Part shown: positions 29,365-39,888 of the stretch, one piece after another | How positions within the stretch are numbered: the first letter of the stretch is position 1 | Layout of the letters: the number at the start of each line of letters is the position of its first letter | Assembly: GCF_003268775.1 (NCBI RefSeq) | Contig: NZ_QLSU01000007.1 | Span: 248,001 to 312,000 of the forward strand | Source: Paraburkholderia unamae | Lineage (GTDB): Bacteria; Pseudomonadota; Gammaproteobacteria; Burkholderiales; Burkholderiaceae | Direction of reading: 5' to 3' | DNA length: 64,000 nucleotides | Notes under the pieces: model-generated | Told to the model about the DNA's origin: nothing | Database searches by the model: none | The model's input: the letters and a program-made list of their open reading frames with translations, nothing else | Program-made: the position numbers and the translations under genes

Positions 29365-30327
29365 ATGACCACCGCCGATTCCACTGACATCTTCCCGTGC
29401 GCCCGCTTCATCAAGGAGATCGGCCGCGGCCCTCACGGCGCGCGCTCGCTCTCGTCGGAAGACACGCACGCGCTCTACGCCGCGATGCTCGACGGCCGCG
29501 TGCCCGAACTCGAACTGGGCGCGGTGCTGCTCGCTTACCGCCTCAAAGGTGAAACCGCGGACGAACTCGCCGCCATGCTCGGCGCCGCGCACGCCTCGTT
29601 CGCGCCGCTCGCGGCGCCGCAAGGCGATTACCGCGCCGTGTCGATCCCGAGCTACAACGGTGCACGCAAGCAGCCCAATCTCGTGCCGCTGCTCGCCCTG
29701 CTGCTCGCACGCGAAGGCGTGCCGACGCTCGTGCACGGCGTCACCACCGATCCGGGCCGCGTGACGAGCGCCGAGATCTTCGCGGCGCTCAACCAGCCCG
29801 AAGCCGGGGATCATGCCGGGGTCGAGTCGCAACTGGCTACGCGCCGCGTGGCGTTCGCCTCGATCGAAACGCTCGCGCCGAAGGTGGCGCGCCTGCTCTC
29901 GCTGCGCCGTCGCATGGGCGTGCGCAACTCCACGCATACGCTCGTGAAGCTGCTGCAACCGTTCGCGCAGCCGGGCCTGCGTCTCGTGAACTACACGCAT
30001 CCGCCGTATCGCGAAAGCCTGAGCGCGCTCTTCGCGGCGCACCCGGACGCGGCCATTGGCGGCGCGCTGCTCGCGCGCGGCACCGAAGGCGAAGCCGTCG
30101 CGGACACGCGGCGTCAGGTGCAGGTCGACTGGCTGCACGACGGCATCTGCGAAACGCTGGTCGAACCGGAGCGCTCGTCGCCCGGCGCACCCGAAGTCGA
30201 TCTCCCCGAGGGCCGCGACGCGCCCACTACGGCCGCCTGGATCGAGGCCGTGTTGCGCGGCGAAGCGCCGGTGCCGGAGGCGATCACGCGCCAGATCGAG
30301 ACGATCAAGCGCATCGCCAAGCGCTAA
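29365..30327 (+). CDS. ybiB: DNA-binding protein YbiB (TrpD2 family)
   Basis: Homologue of anthranilate phosphoribosyltransferase (TrpD fold) that in E. coli binds nucleic acid rather than making tryptophan. The 320 residues begin FIKEIGRGPHGARSLS and contain the TrpD-like helical domain, ELELGAVLLAYRLKGET, and a basic C-terminal IKRIAKR. The substrate-binding GTG and active-site loops of TrpD are not recognisable. It is divergent from the FAH gene. Confidence 0.9.
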   Translation: MTTADSTDIFPCARFIKEIGRGPHGARSLSSEDTHALYAAMLDGRVPELELGAVLLAYRLKGETADELAAMLGAAHASFAPLAAPQGDYRAVSIPSYNGARKQPNLVPLLALLLAREGVPTLVHGVTTDPGRVTSAEIFAALNQPEAGDHAGVESQLATRRVAFASIETLAPKVARLLSLRRRMGVRNSTHTLVKLLQPFAQPGLRLVNYTHPPYRESLSALFAAHPDAAIGGALLARGTEGEAVADTRRQVQVDWLHDGICETLVEPERSSPGAPEVDLPEGRDAPTTAAWIEAVLRGEAPVPEAITRQIETIKRIAKR

Positions 30328-30479
30328 AAAGCGAACCCCAAAAGACCTCGCCCGATCCGCTGAAAGCCTTGCGGCACGGGCGACCCGCGCGTTCGCTCCC
30401 ACCTTTGTCCGCCAACGCATCGACGCGCTTCATCAGCCATCTTCGGGCATCTTCACGCGGCCAATCTGCAAATTCGTTG

Positions 30480-30508
30480 TTGACACACGCATTCGCCCTG
30501 ATTTACAT
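30480..30508 (+). promoter_or_regulatory. σ70-type promoter candidate for the leuA transcript
   Basis: Perfect -35 TTGACA (30480-30485), 17-base spacer, -10-like TTACAT (30503-30508; the alternative TACATT sits one base further). It would give a leader of about 410 bases before leuA. Confidence 0.6.
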
Positions 30509-30521
30509 TGGACGAATGCGT
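30487..30521. promoter_or_regulatory. Dyad overlapping the leuA promoter
   Basis: Perfect inverted repeat ACGCATTCG (30487-30495) and CGAATGCGT (30513-30521) with 17 bases between, centred on the -10 region. It is a candidate operator; the right arm is also complementary to a later leader segment. Confidence 0.6.
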
Positions 30522-30551
30522 TCCTACCCGAACACCCTCCGAATTACCTTC

Positions 30552-30566
30552 GGCCGACTATCGGCC
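30552..30566 (+). other. Leader hairpin 1
   Basis: Perfect 6-bp stem GGCCGA / TCGGCC with loop CTA, in the leuA leader. Confidence 0.6.
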
Positions 30567-30570
30567 CTAT

Positions 30571-30600
30571 CGCTACGCCTAGCCTAAAGCTGGTGTAGCG
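30571..30600 (+). other. Leader hairpin 2
   Basis: Outer stem CGCTAC / GTAGCG and inner stem CTAGC / GCTGG (one G-U pair) with loop CTAAA, directly after hairpin 1. Confidence 0.55.
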
Positions 30601-30694
30601 CCGCAACGACCCCCTCTCCGGTCACCGCGGTCCTCCCAAAGCAGTTCTCGCAGTACCCCAAATCCGCTGTATCTCTACAACCTGTCGTCTGCAT

Positions 30695-30717
30695 TCGTCC
30701 GCTTACCGTTCGGACGA
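30695..30717 (+). other. Leader hairpin 3 in front of the small ORF
   Basis: Stem TCGTCCG / CGGACGA with a 9-base loop. Its left arm lies in GCATTCGTCC (30691-30700), which is perfectly complementary to GGACGAATGC at 30510-30519, so the two pairings exclude each other. Confidence 0.55.
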
Positions 30718-30731
30718 GTCGCGAGGTCAAA

Positions 30732-32571
<1,840 letters not shown>

Positions 32572-32698
32572 GGCGGCCGGAGACAGTTTGCAGTTCAGCA
32601 GGACAGATGCAGCGCCGTTGAGCGCTGGCGGCAAAACGGGCCGCCGGCGTGCGCCTGAAACGCCTAACCGGCGCTTCAGCGAGTGGACTGACCGGTCA

Positions 32699-33082
32699 TC
32701 ACTCGATCGCGCAACGTGTCGCTTGCCACGCGAGCAGACGCCAGTGACCACCCTCCTGCGTCTGGATCGCCGTGTAGGCAATCGGAAAGAGCAGCGCGCC
32801 GTTGTTCGCTTCCATCTCGATCAGCACGCGCCCGGAGATCACGCAAGCTTCGTTGCCCACGGGCAGCACGTCCTGCGACTGGATCTCGATTTGCCGGTAG
32901 CGTCGGCGGCCCGCCGTGATCGCGTCGATGAACTGTTGCTTGGTCTCGCGTTTGCCGTTCGTATGGATGAACGTCGCGTTATCGGCGAGCAACTGGTCCA
33001 GCGACGTGCCGTCGCCGTCCACCATCGCGCGAAAGCGCTCGCGCTCCAGACCGCGAATCGCATCGATTACTTTTGCCGCCAT
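32699..33082 (-). CDS. NTF2-like (SnoaL/DUF4440-type) protein
   Basis: A 127-residue α+β cone-fold protein of unknown role. The pattern ERERFRAMVDGDGTSLDQLLADNATFIHTNG is typical of DUF4440 proteins (shown here in two parts: ERERFRAMVDGDG and LDQLLADNATFIHTNG), and the C-terminus has WRLLAWQATR. I chose the ATG at 33082 (MAAKVIDAIRGLE). The frame is open to 33232, but that sequence does not look folded. It is convergent with leuA and stands alone. Confidence 0.82.
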   Translation of the reverse strand: MAAKVIDAIRGLERERFRAMVDGDGTSLDQLLADNATFIHTNGKRETKQQFIDAITAGRRRYRQIEIQSQDVLPVGNEACVISGRVLIEMEANNGALLFPIAYTAIQTQEGGHWRLLAWQATRCAIE

Positions 33083-33498
33083 CGCTCGAGCCCCTTGCGC
33101 GCCGGTCCGCGCGCTCCACGCAGACCCACGCCGAAGATTTTCTGCATGCGCCTGGCTGAAATTTATACCAGGATTTGACGCGTGGATACTTGCGATCAAA
33201 AGTGACATCCCCATATGTGAGGCGTACGCCACCCGCCGAACCGGCCCACCCTTGCCGGCCGCGCTCCATTGTCGCAGCGCAGCACTTTCGGCTTTGTCCG
33301 ATGTCTATTAGTCAGATTCCGTGGCAAAGTCCGGGCGCAACGCCGCCCACCAAGGTCGTTGATTCCAACCCTTATTTCTCCGCGCGCTCGCGCCGGACTG
33401 CTGTCCCGATCTAGAGTGTTCCTTCGGCCCGCCCCATGTGCGGACCCGCGCCGGGCCGCAAGCCCCGTCCCGCTTGCCCGCCGCGATTTTGGTGTAAT

Positions 33499-33522
33499 CT
33501 ATCGATACAACCATTTCGATAG
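33499..33522. promoter_or_regulatory. Dyad upstream of rpoH
   Basis: Inverted repeat CTATCGA / TCGATAG with a 10-base spacer, 39 bases before the CIRCE element. The protein binding it is unknown. Confidence 0.5.
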
Positions 33523-33534
33523 GAATCAAGGAAC

Positions 33535-33561
33535 CTTGAAGCCCCTACAGACTCCAAGTAT
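33535..33561 (+). promoter_or_regulatory. Possible σ32-type promoter for rpoH
   Basis: CTTGAA at 33535-33540 matches the σ32 -35. A weak -10 (CCAAGTAT, 33554-33561) follows at 13 bases and abuts the CIRCE element. The -10 match is only partial. Confidence 0.4.
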
Positions 33562-33587
33562 TAGCACTCGGTGATTCAGAGTGCTAA
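33561..33587. promoter_or_regulatory. CIRCE operator (HrcA binding site)
   Basis: TTAGCACTC-N9-GAGTGCTAA with perfect 9-bp arms and exactly nine bases between, the established HrcA operator. It ends 55 bases before the rpoH start. Confidence 0.95.
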
Positions 33588-33642
33588 CATCCACCGTGGA
33601 GTCGCAGTCTGACTTTTGCAAGATTCCTAAGGAGTTCGCTAC

Positions 33643-34578
<936 letters not shown>

Positions 34579-34601
34579 GCGTCAGCCCGGAAACCGTACC
34601 G

Positions 34602-34634
34602 AAAGCCCCGTTCCCGCGAACGGGGCTTTTTCTT
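34602..34634 (+). terminator. Terminator after rpoH
   Basis: A 12-bp stem AAAGCCCCGTTC / GAACGGGGCTTT with loop CCGC and T-run. Confidence 0.93.
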
Positions 34635-34803
34635 TTGCACGCTCCTGCACACTGCTTACGCCCCTGCGCACCCTCGCGCCCGTCAGCCCGCTGCACACCT
34701 TCGCACCGGCCGCGCTGATTCCACCCTAAGATGATTTCGAGGTGATGAGCCCCAGGCCGCGCGGCGGTCTGGCCTGACAACGCGCTCAAGGGCAACCGTC
34801 GTC

Positions 34804-35115
34804 ATGATCTCTGCATCCGGTCAACGCCCCCGCGCGGCGCTCCCGCTGCGCGCGCGGATCGTCCAGTGGACGCGCGGCCCCACGTTCGCGCGCGACATCG
34901 TCCTCGTCCTCGCCATCAAGCTCGTGCTGCTGCTGGCGCTCAAATACGCGTTCTTCAATCACCCGCAGGCCGAAGACATGCGCATGGCGCCTGCCGCCGT
35001 GGCGCAGGCCATTCTCTCCGTGCCGATGCCGCCCACGGCCGCGCCGCCGGCGTCGCCATCGCAACAAGGAACGCAACGAGGAAACGCGCAAGGAGAGCGC
35101 CATGCCCACGATTGA
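34804..35115 (+). CDS. cydP: Cytochrome bd accessory small subunit CydP
   Basis: Small bitopic protein of the cytochrome bd operon in beta- and gamma-proteobacteria. The 103 residues have a basic N-terminus, one membrane helix (about 31-50, [20 protein letters not shown]) and a Pro/Ala/Gln-rich tail. It overlaps the cydA start by 14 bases in another frame, so it is translationally tied to it. Its exact function in the oxidase is not established. Confidence 0.85.
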   Translation: MISASGQRPRAALPLRARIVQWTRGPTFARDIVLVLAIKLVLLLALKYAFFNHPQAEDMRMAPAAVAQAILSVPMPPTAAPPASPSQQGTQRGNAQGERHAHD

Positions 35116-36694
35116 AACAGTGGATCTTTCGCGGCTTCAGTTCGCCATCACCGCGCTTTACCACTTCCTGTTCGTGCCGCTCACGCTCGGCCTGTCGTGG
35201 CTGCTCGTCATCATGGAGTCCGTCTACGTGATGACCGGCAAGGTGATCTACAAGGACATGACGCTGTTCTGGGGCAAGCTCTTCGCCATCAACTTCGCGA
35301 TGGGCGTCACCACCGGCCTCACCATGGAGTTCCAGTTCGGCACCAACTGGTCCTACTACTCGCACTACGTGGGCGACATCTTCGGCGTGCCGCTCGCCGT
35401 GGAAGGGCTCGCGGCCTTCTTCCTCGAATCGACCTTCGTCGGCCTGTTCTTCTTCGGCTGGAATCGCCTGTCGAAAGGCGCGCACCTGTTCACCACGTTT
35501 CTCGTCGCGCTCGGCTCGAACCTCTCGGCGCTGTGGATTCTCATCGCCAACGGCTGGATGCAGAACCCCGTGGGCGCGGCGTTCAACTACGAGACCATGC
35601 GCATGGAGCTCACCAGCCTGTTCGAGGTGATCTTCAATCCTGTCGCGCAGGTGAAGTTCGTGCACACGGTTTCGGCCGGCTACGTGACGGCCTCGATGTT
35701 CGTGCTCGGCATCTCGTCGTGGTACCTGCTGCGCCGCCGCGACGTGGAGTTCGCGCTGCGCTCGTTCGCCATCGCCGCCGGCTTTGGCCTCGCGTCCACC
35801 CTATGCGTGCTGATCCTCGGCGACGAATCGGGCTACACCGACGGCGAAGTGCAGCAGGTCAAGCTCGCCGCCATCGAGGCCGAATGGGACACCGCGCCCG
35901 CGCCCGCGCCCTTCACGCTGTTCGGCCTGCCCAACCAGAAAGAGGAACGCACCGACTACGCGATCCGCATTCCCTGGCTCATGGGCATCATCGCCACACG
36001 CTCGATCGACACGCCCGTCATCGGCCTGAAGGACCTGATGGGCCGCGCCGAAGTGCGCATCCGCAACGGCATGCTGGCCTACGCCGCGCTGCAAAAGATG
36101 AAAGAAGGCACCGACGACACCCAGACGCGCGACGTGTTCGAAGCGCACAAGGCCGACCTCGGCTACGGGCTGCTCTTGAAGCGGTTCACGCCGAACGTGG
36201 TCGACGCGACTTCCGCGCAGGTCAGGGCCGCGTCGCGAACGGCGATCCCGCCGGTTGCGCCCGTGTTCTGGTCGTTTCGCGTGATGGTGGGCCTCGGCCT
36301 TCTCTTTCTCGTGACCTTCGTGCTCGCCTTCGGGTTCTGCGCGCAGCGCTCGCTGCTCAAGGACAACCGCCGCTGGTTCCTGCGCTGGGCCCTGGTGGCG
36401 ATTCCGCTGCCCTGGCTCGCCGCCGAGTTCGGCTGGGTCGTCGCGGAACTGGGCCGCCAGCCGTGGACCATCGCCGAAGTGCTGCCCACGCGCCTTTCGG
36501 CGTCGAGCCTTGCGCCCGGCGACGTGATCCTGAGCATCGCGGGCTTCGTGATCTTCTACACGCTGCTCTTCATCATCGAGATCACGCTGATGTTCAAGTA
36601 CGCGCGCCTCGGCCCTTCGTCGCTGCACACGGGACGCTACTTCCACGAGCAGGCTCCGGCCGCGGCGGTGACACGCGGCGGCAGCGTCGCTTGA
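35102..36694 (+). CDS. cydA: Cytochrome bd-type quinol oxidase subunit I
   Basis: Quinol-oxidising, haem-carrying subunit of the bd oxidase, inner membrane. The 530 residues have nine or so helices, haem ligands in [13 protein letters not shown] (His19-type) and [12 protein letters not shown] (His186-type), and a methionine ligand in [11 protein letters not shown]. The Q-loop is long, containing KLAAIEAEW and the L-type insertion (about 255-370). The bd oxidase serves low-oxygen respiration and complements the caa3-type oxidase encoded at 51.6-57.2 kb. cydB follows after 21 bases. Confidence 0.97.
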   Translation: MPTIETVDLSRLQFAITALYHFLFVPLTLGLSWLLVIMESVYVMTGKVIYKDMTLFWGKLFAINFAMGVTTGLTMEFQFGTNWSYYSHYVGDIFGVPLAVEGLAAFFLESTFVGLFFFGWNRLSKGAHLFTTFLVALGSNLSALWILIANGWMQNPVGAAFNYETMRMELTSLFEVIFNPVAQVKFVHTVSAGYVTASMFVLGISSWYLLRRRDVEFALRSFAIAAGFGLASTLCVLILGDESGYTDGEVQQVKLAAIEAEWDTAPAPAPFTLFGLPNQKEERTDYAIRIPWLMGIIATRSIDTPVIGLKDLMGRAEVRIRNGMLAYAALQKMKEGTDDTQTRDVFEAHKADLGYGLLLKRFTPNVVDATSAQVRAASRTAIPPVAPVFWSFRVMVGLGLLFLVTFVLAFGFCAQRSLLKDNRRWFLRWALVAIPLPWLAAEFGWVVAELGRQPWTIAEVLPTRLSASSLAPGDVILSIAGFVIFYTLLFIIEITLMFKYARLGPSSLHTGRYFHEQAPAAAVTRGGSVA

Positions 36695-36715
36695 GCGCCA
36701 TAGAGGACACACGCC

Positions 36716-37852
36716 ATGGACTATGCAACTCTCAAGCTGATCTGGTGGGCGCTGATCGGCGTGCTGCTGATCGGCTTCGCGCTCACGGATGGTTTCGACA
36801 TGGGCGCGGCGGTGCTGCTGCCCTTCATCGGCAAGACCGACGAGGAACGCCGAATCGTCATCAACACGGTTGGCGCGACGTGGGAAGGCAACCAGGTCTG
36901 GTTCATCACGGCGGGCGGGGCCATGTTCGCCGCCTGGCCGCTCGCCTACGCGGCCTCGTTCTCCGGCTTCTACTTCGCGATGCTGCTCGTGCTCTTCTCG
37001 CTGTTCTTCCGGCCCGTGGGCTTCGACTACCGGGGCAAGCGCGTGGACGTGAGATGGCGCCAGGGCTGGGACTGCGGCCTCTTCATCGGCGGCTTCGTGC
37101 CCGCGCTCGTGTTCGGCGTGGCGTTCGGCAACCTGCTGCAAGGCGTGCCGTTCGTCTACGACACGGATCTGCGCGTGACGTATCACGGCAGCTTCTTCGG
37201 ACTCCTCAATCCCTTCGCACTGATCTGCGGACTCGTGAGCCTTTGCATGCTCACCGCGCACGGCGCGGCGTTCGTGAAGATGAAGTCCGACGGCGTCGTC
37301 GCCATGCGCGCCGCGAAGGCAATCCGGATCTTCTCGGGCCTGACCGTTGTCCTGTTCGTCGTGGCGGGCGCGCTCGTGGCGACGCTCATCAGCGGCTATA
37401 CGATCACGTCGCCCGCGCCATTCGACGGCGTGGCCAATCCGCTGCTGAAGACCGTCGAAGCGGGACCGGGCCTCTGGCTTTCGAACTACGGGCTCTATCC
37501 GTTGACGGCGCTTGCGCCGATCGCAGGCCTGCTTGGCGGCGCGCTTGCATGCGCGCTCGCGGGCTCGCGCTTCGAGCGGCTCACGTTCGTGTGCACATCG
37601 CTCCAGATCGTCGGCGTGATCCTGACGGCGGGCTTCTCGATGTTCCCGTTCATCATGCCCTCGTCGCTCGACCCGCGTTCGAGCCTCACGGTCTGGGACG
37701 CGACTTCGAGCCAGACCACACTCGAAATCATGCTCGTGGCCGTCATCATCTTCCTGCCGATCGTGCTCGGCTACACCGCCTGGGTCTATCGCGTGATGCG
37801 CGGCAAAATCACCGCCAGCACGATCAAGGAGAATGAGCACACGCTTTATTGA
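36716..37852 (+). CDS. cydB: Cytochrome bd-type quinol oxidase subunit II
   Basis: Second subunit of the bd oxidase. The 378 residues have eight hydrophobic helices and the conserved N-terminal [18 protein letters not shown] and [20 protein letters not shown]. The ATG at 36716 starts [11 protein letters not shown]. No CydX-like short ORF follows before the terminator at 37886; the small subunit role may be taken by CydP or a distant CydX. Confidence 0.97.
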   Translation: MDYATLKLIWWALIGVLLIGFALTDGFDMGAAVLLPFIGKTDEERRIVINTVGATWEGNQVWFITAGGAMFAAWPLAYAASFSGFYFAMLLVLFSLFFRPVGFDYRGKRVDVRWRQGWDCGLFIGGFVPALVFGVAFGNLLQGVPFVYDTDLRVTYHGSFFGLLNPFALICGLVSLCMLTAHGAAFVKMKSDGVVAMRAAKAIRIFSGLTVVLFVVAGALVATLISGYTITSPAPFDGVANPLLKTVEAGPGLWLSNYGLYPLTALAPIAGLLGGALACALAGSRFERLTFVCTSLQIVGVILTAGFSMFPFIMPSSLDPRSSLTVWDATSSQTTLEIMLVAVIIFLPIVLGYTAWVYRVMRGKITASTIKENEHTLY

Positions 37853-37885
37853 GGCGTACGACGCGTTTTTAGCGGCCCCAAAAGC

Positions 37886-37919
37886 AAAAACGCCGTGGCG
37901 ATACACCACGGCGTTTTTT
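37886..37919. terminator. Bidirectional terminator between cydB and nagE
   Basis: A 13-bp stem AAAAACGCCGTGG / CCACGGCGTTTTT with a T-run on either strand, between convergent cydB and nagE. Confidence 0.95.
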
Positions 37920-37939
37920 CATTCGCGTGCGCGAATCGT

Positions 37940-39691
37940 TCAGGCAGTCTGGAGCGCCAGTTCGCGCGCGTAACGCGCCGCCGCTTCGCCCACCACGATG
38001 TGCAGCGTATCCGTCGAGACCCAGGCCACGTCGAGCGCGCCCAGCTTCGCACGCTCAACCGCCGCCGGGTCGCGCACGATCACGCGCAGGCGCGTGGCCG
38101 CCACCGCGTCGAGCGAGACGATGTTCGCCGCGCCGCCGAACACCGCCAGCCAGCGCGACGGATTCGGATCGAGCGGGCCCTGCGCCGAAGGCGCACTCGT
38201 GATTGCAGGCGCACTCGCAGTCGCTTGCGTTGCCTGAGCCGCGGGCTGCGCCGCCAGTGCCTTCGCCGCGCCCGCACCACCCCGCGCGATTTCGCTGCGG
38301 ATTTCATCGGCGATGATGTCCGCTTCCGGTCCGATGATGACCTGCACGCTTTCACCGCCGCGCTTGAGCACGCCGCGCGCGCCGATCGCCTTCAATGCCG
38401 GTTCCGAGACATGCGCGGGATCGGCCACCGAGAGACGCAGGCGCGTCGTGCAGGCATCGACCACCTTCAGGTTGGCCGCGCCGCCAAGCGCGTCGATATA
38501 GCGAGCCGCTCGCGTGAGCGACGTGGCCGCAGCGGCGACACCCGACATCGACGAAGCAATGGCCGTGTCGCCCGCCGACGCTTCACGGCCCGGCGTGGGC
38601 AGGTTGAAGCGGCGGATGAAAAAGCGGAACAGCGCGTAGTACACGACCGCATAGGCCACGCCCAGCGGGATCGCATACCAGCCATGCGTGGAGAGCCCAT
38701 AGTTCAGCACATAGTCGATCGCGCCCGCCGAGAACGTGAAGCCGAGCTTGATGCCGAGCAGCGAGCAGATTGCGAGCGACAGCCCCGTGAGCACCGCGTG
38801 GATCGCGTAGAGCACGGGCGCAAGGAACATGAACGTGAATTCGATCGGCTCGGTCACGCCCGTGAGGAACGAGGTGAGCGCCATCGACATCAGCAGGCCC
38901 GCCACCATCGCGCGCTTTTCCTTCGGCGCCTCGTGCAGCATGGCGAGACACGCGGCCGGCAGACCGAACATCATCACCGGGAAAAAGCCCGCCATGAAGC
39001 TGCCCGCCGTGGGGTCGCCCGCGAAGAAGCGGTGCAGGTCGCCCGTCACCGCCGCGCCGCCGGCCGCCGGCGTGAACGAGCCGAACACGAACCACACGAG
39101 CGAGTTGAGGATGTGATGCAGCCCGGTGACGAGCAGCAAGCGGTTGAGCAAGCCGTACACGAACGTGCCGATCGCGCCCGCCGTGGTGAGCCAGTGACCG
39201 GCCGTGTCGATCACGCCCTGCACCGGTCCCCACACATAGCCGAACACGATGCCCAGCACGAGGCACGCGAGCCCGGTGACAATGGGCACGAATCGTTTGC
39301 CGCCGAAGAACGCAAGGAACTCGGGCAGCTTGATGTCCTTGAAGCGGTTGTACAGCATGCCCGCAACGACGCCGGCGACCACGCCCGACAACACGCCCAT
39401 GTTGAGCTTGTCGTTGATGTCCTTCATCACGGCGGTCTGGACCAGATAGCCCAGCGCGCCCGCGAGCGCCGCGACGCCGTTGTTTTCCTTCGCGAAGCCC
39501 ACCGCGATGCCGATCGCGAACAGCAACGGCAGGTTATCGAAGATCGCGCCGCCCGCGTCGGCGATGATCTTGATGTTGAACATGTCGGCCTGCCCGAAAC
39601 GAAGCAGGATGCCGGCGACCGGCAGCACTGCGATCGGAAGCATCAGCGCGCGGCCGAGGCTTTGTATCTTGAGAAACGGATTGCCATCCAT
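37940..39691 (-). CDS. nagE: PTS N-acetylglucosamine-type EIICB transporter with a second, degenerate EIIB domain
   Basis: Inner-membrane permease that takes up N-acetylglucosamine and phosphorylates it. The 583 residues have an EIIC part (about 10-365, glucose/GlcNAc family: LPIAVLPVAGILLRFGQA, TEPIEFTFMFL). A first EIIB domain (about 395-475) carries the phospho-cysteine C414 in DACTTRLRL. A linker rich in Ala/Gln follows, then a second EIIB-like domain (about 512-580). There the cysteine motif reads DAVAATRLR, so it cannot carry the phosphate. The EIIA is supplied by the neighbouring NagF fusion. It is last in the nagR-nagA-nagB-nagF-nagE run. Confidence 0.93.
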   Translation of the reverse strand: MDGNPFLKIQSLGRALMLPIAVLPVAGILLRFGQADMFNIKIIADAGGAIFDNLPLLFAIGIAVGFAKENNGVAALAGALGYLVQTAVMKDINDKLNMGVLSGVVAGVVAGMLYNRFKDIKLPEFLAFFGGKRFVPIVTGLACLVLGIVFGYVWGPVQGVIDTAGHWLTTAGAIGTFVYGLLNRLLLVTGLHHILNSLVWFVFGSFTPAAGGAAVTGDLHRFFAGDPTAGSFMAGFFPVMMFGLPAACLAMLHEAPKEKRAMVAGLLMSMALTSFLTGVTEPIEFTFMFLAPVLYAIHAVLTGLSLAICSLLGIKLGFTFSAGAIDYVLNYGLSTHGWYAIPLGVAYAVVYYALFRFFIRRFNLPTPGREASAGDTAIASSMSGVAAAATSLTRAARYIDALGGAANLKVVDACTTRLRLSVADPAHVSEPALKAIGARGVLKRGGESVQVIIGPEADIIADEIRSEIARGGAGAAKALAAQPAAQATQATASAPAITSAPSAQGPLDPNPSRWLAVFGGAANIVSLDAVAATRLRVIVRDPAAVERAKLGALDVAWVSTDTLHIVVGEAAARYARELALQTA

Positions 39692-39840
39692 TGAACTGCC
39701 TCCAGTCCCTGTCTCTTGCGTGACGTACGTGGGTGAGAGAGGCCGGCGCGCGATCGCTGCGCACGCCGGCGCATTTTTTAAGGATTACTTAAAGCGTGGT
39801 GAATAGAGAAACTCGATCGAACCCTCGATCAAACAATCGA

Positions 39841-39888
39841 CCGAACGATCAACCGAACGATCAACCGAACGATCAACCGAACGATCAA
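39841..39888. repeat. Tandem 12-bp repeats downstream of nagF
   Basis: Four exact copies of CCGAACGATCAA in a row, with degenerate copies on both sides (39815-39840, 39889-39900). The nagF stop codon (39885-39887) lies in the last copy. It reads as a slipped-strand type repeat. Confidence 0.9.

Larger units (their letters stand above)
30328..30731. other. Long structured intergenic/leader region upstream of leuA
   Basis: About 400 bases between ybiB and the small ORF before leuA. It contains a promoter (30480-30508) overlapped by a 9-bp-arm dyad (30487-30521), two perfect or near-perfect hairpins (30552-30566, 30571-30600), and a hairpin at 30695-30717 just before the small ORF. It reads as a structured 5' untranslated leader, not filler. 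Confidence 0.6.
33083..33642. other. Regulatory region upstream of rpoH
   Basis: A 560-base gap between the NTF2-like gene (reading left) and rpoH (reading right). The right third carries a dyad (33499-33522), a σ32-like -35 (33535-33540), and a perfect CIRCE operator (33561-33587). The left part shows no gene. Confidence 0.7.

Noticed and set aside
35197..37836. An 879-codon plus-strand frame over cydA and cydB
   Set aside because: It is a +1-type shadow of cydA/cydB, Arg/Gly-rich without domain structure.
39841..39888. Tandem units considered as a CRISPR array
   Set aside because: 12-bp units are directly joined with no spacers and there are no cas genes.
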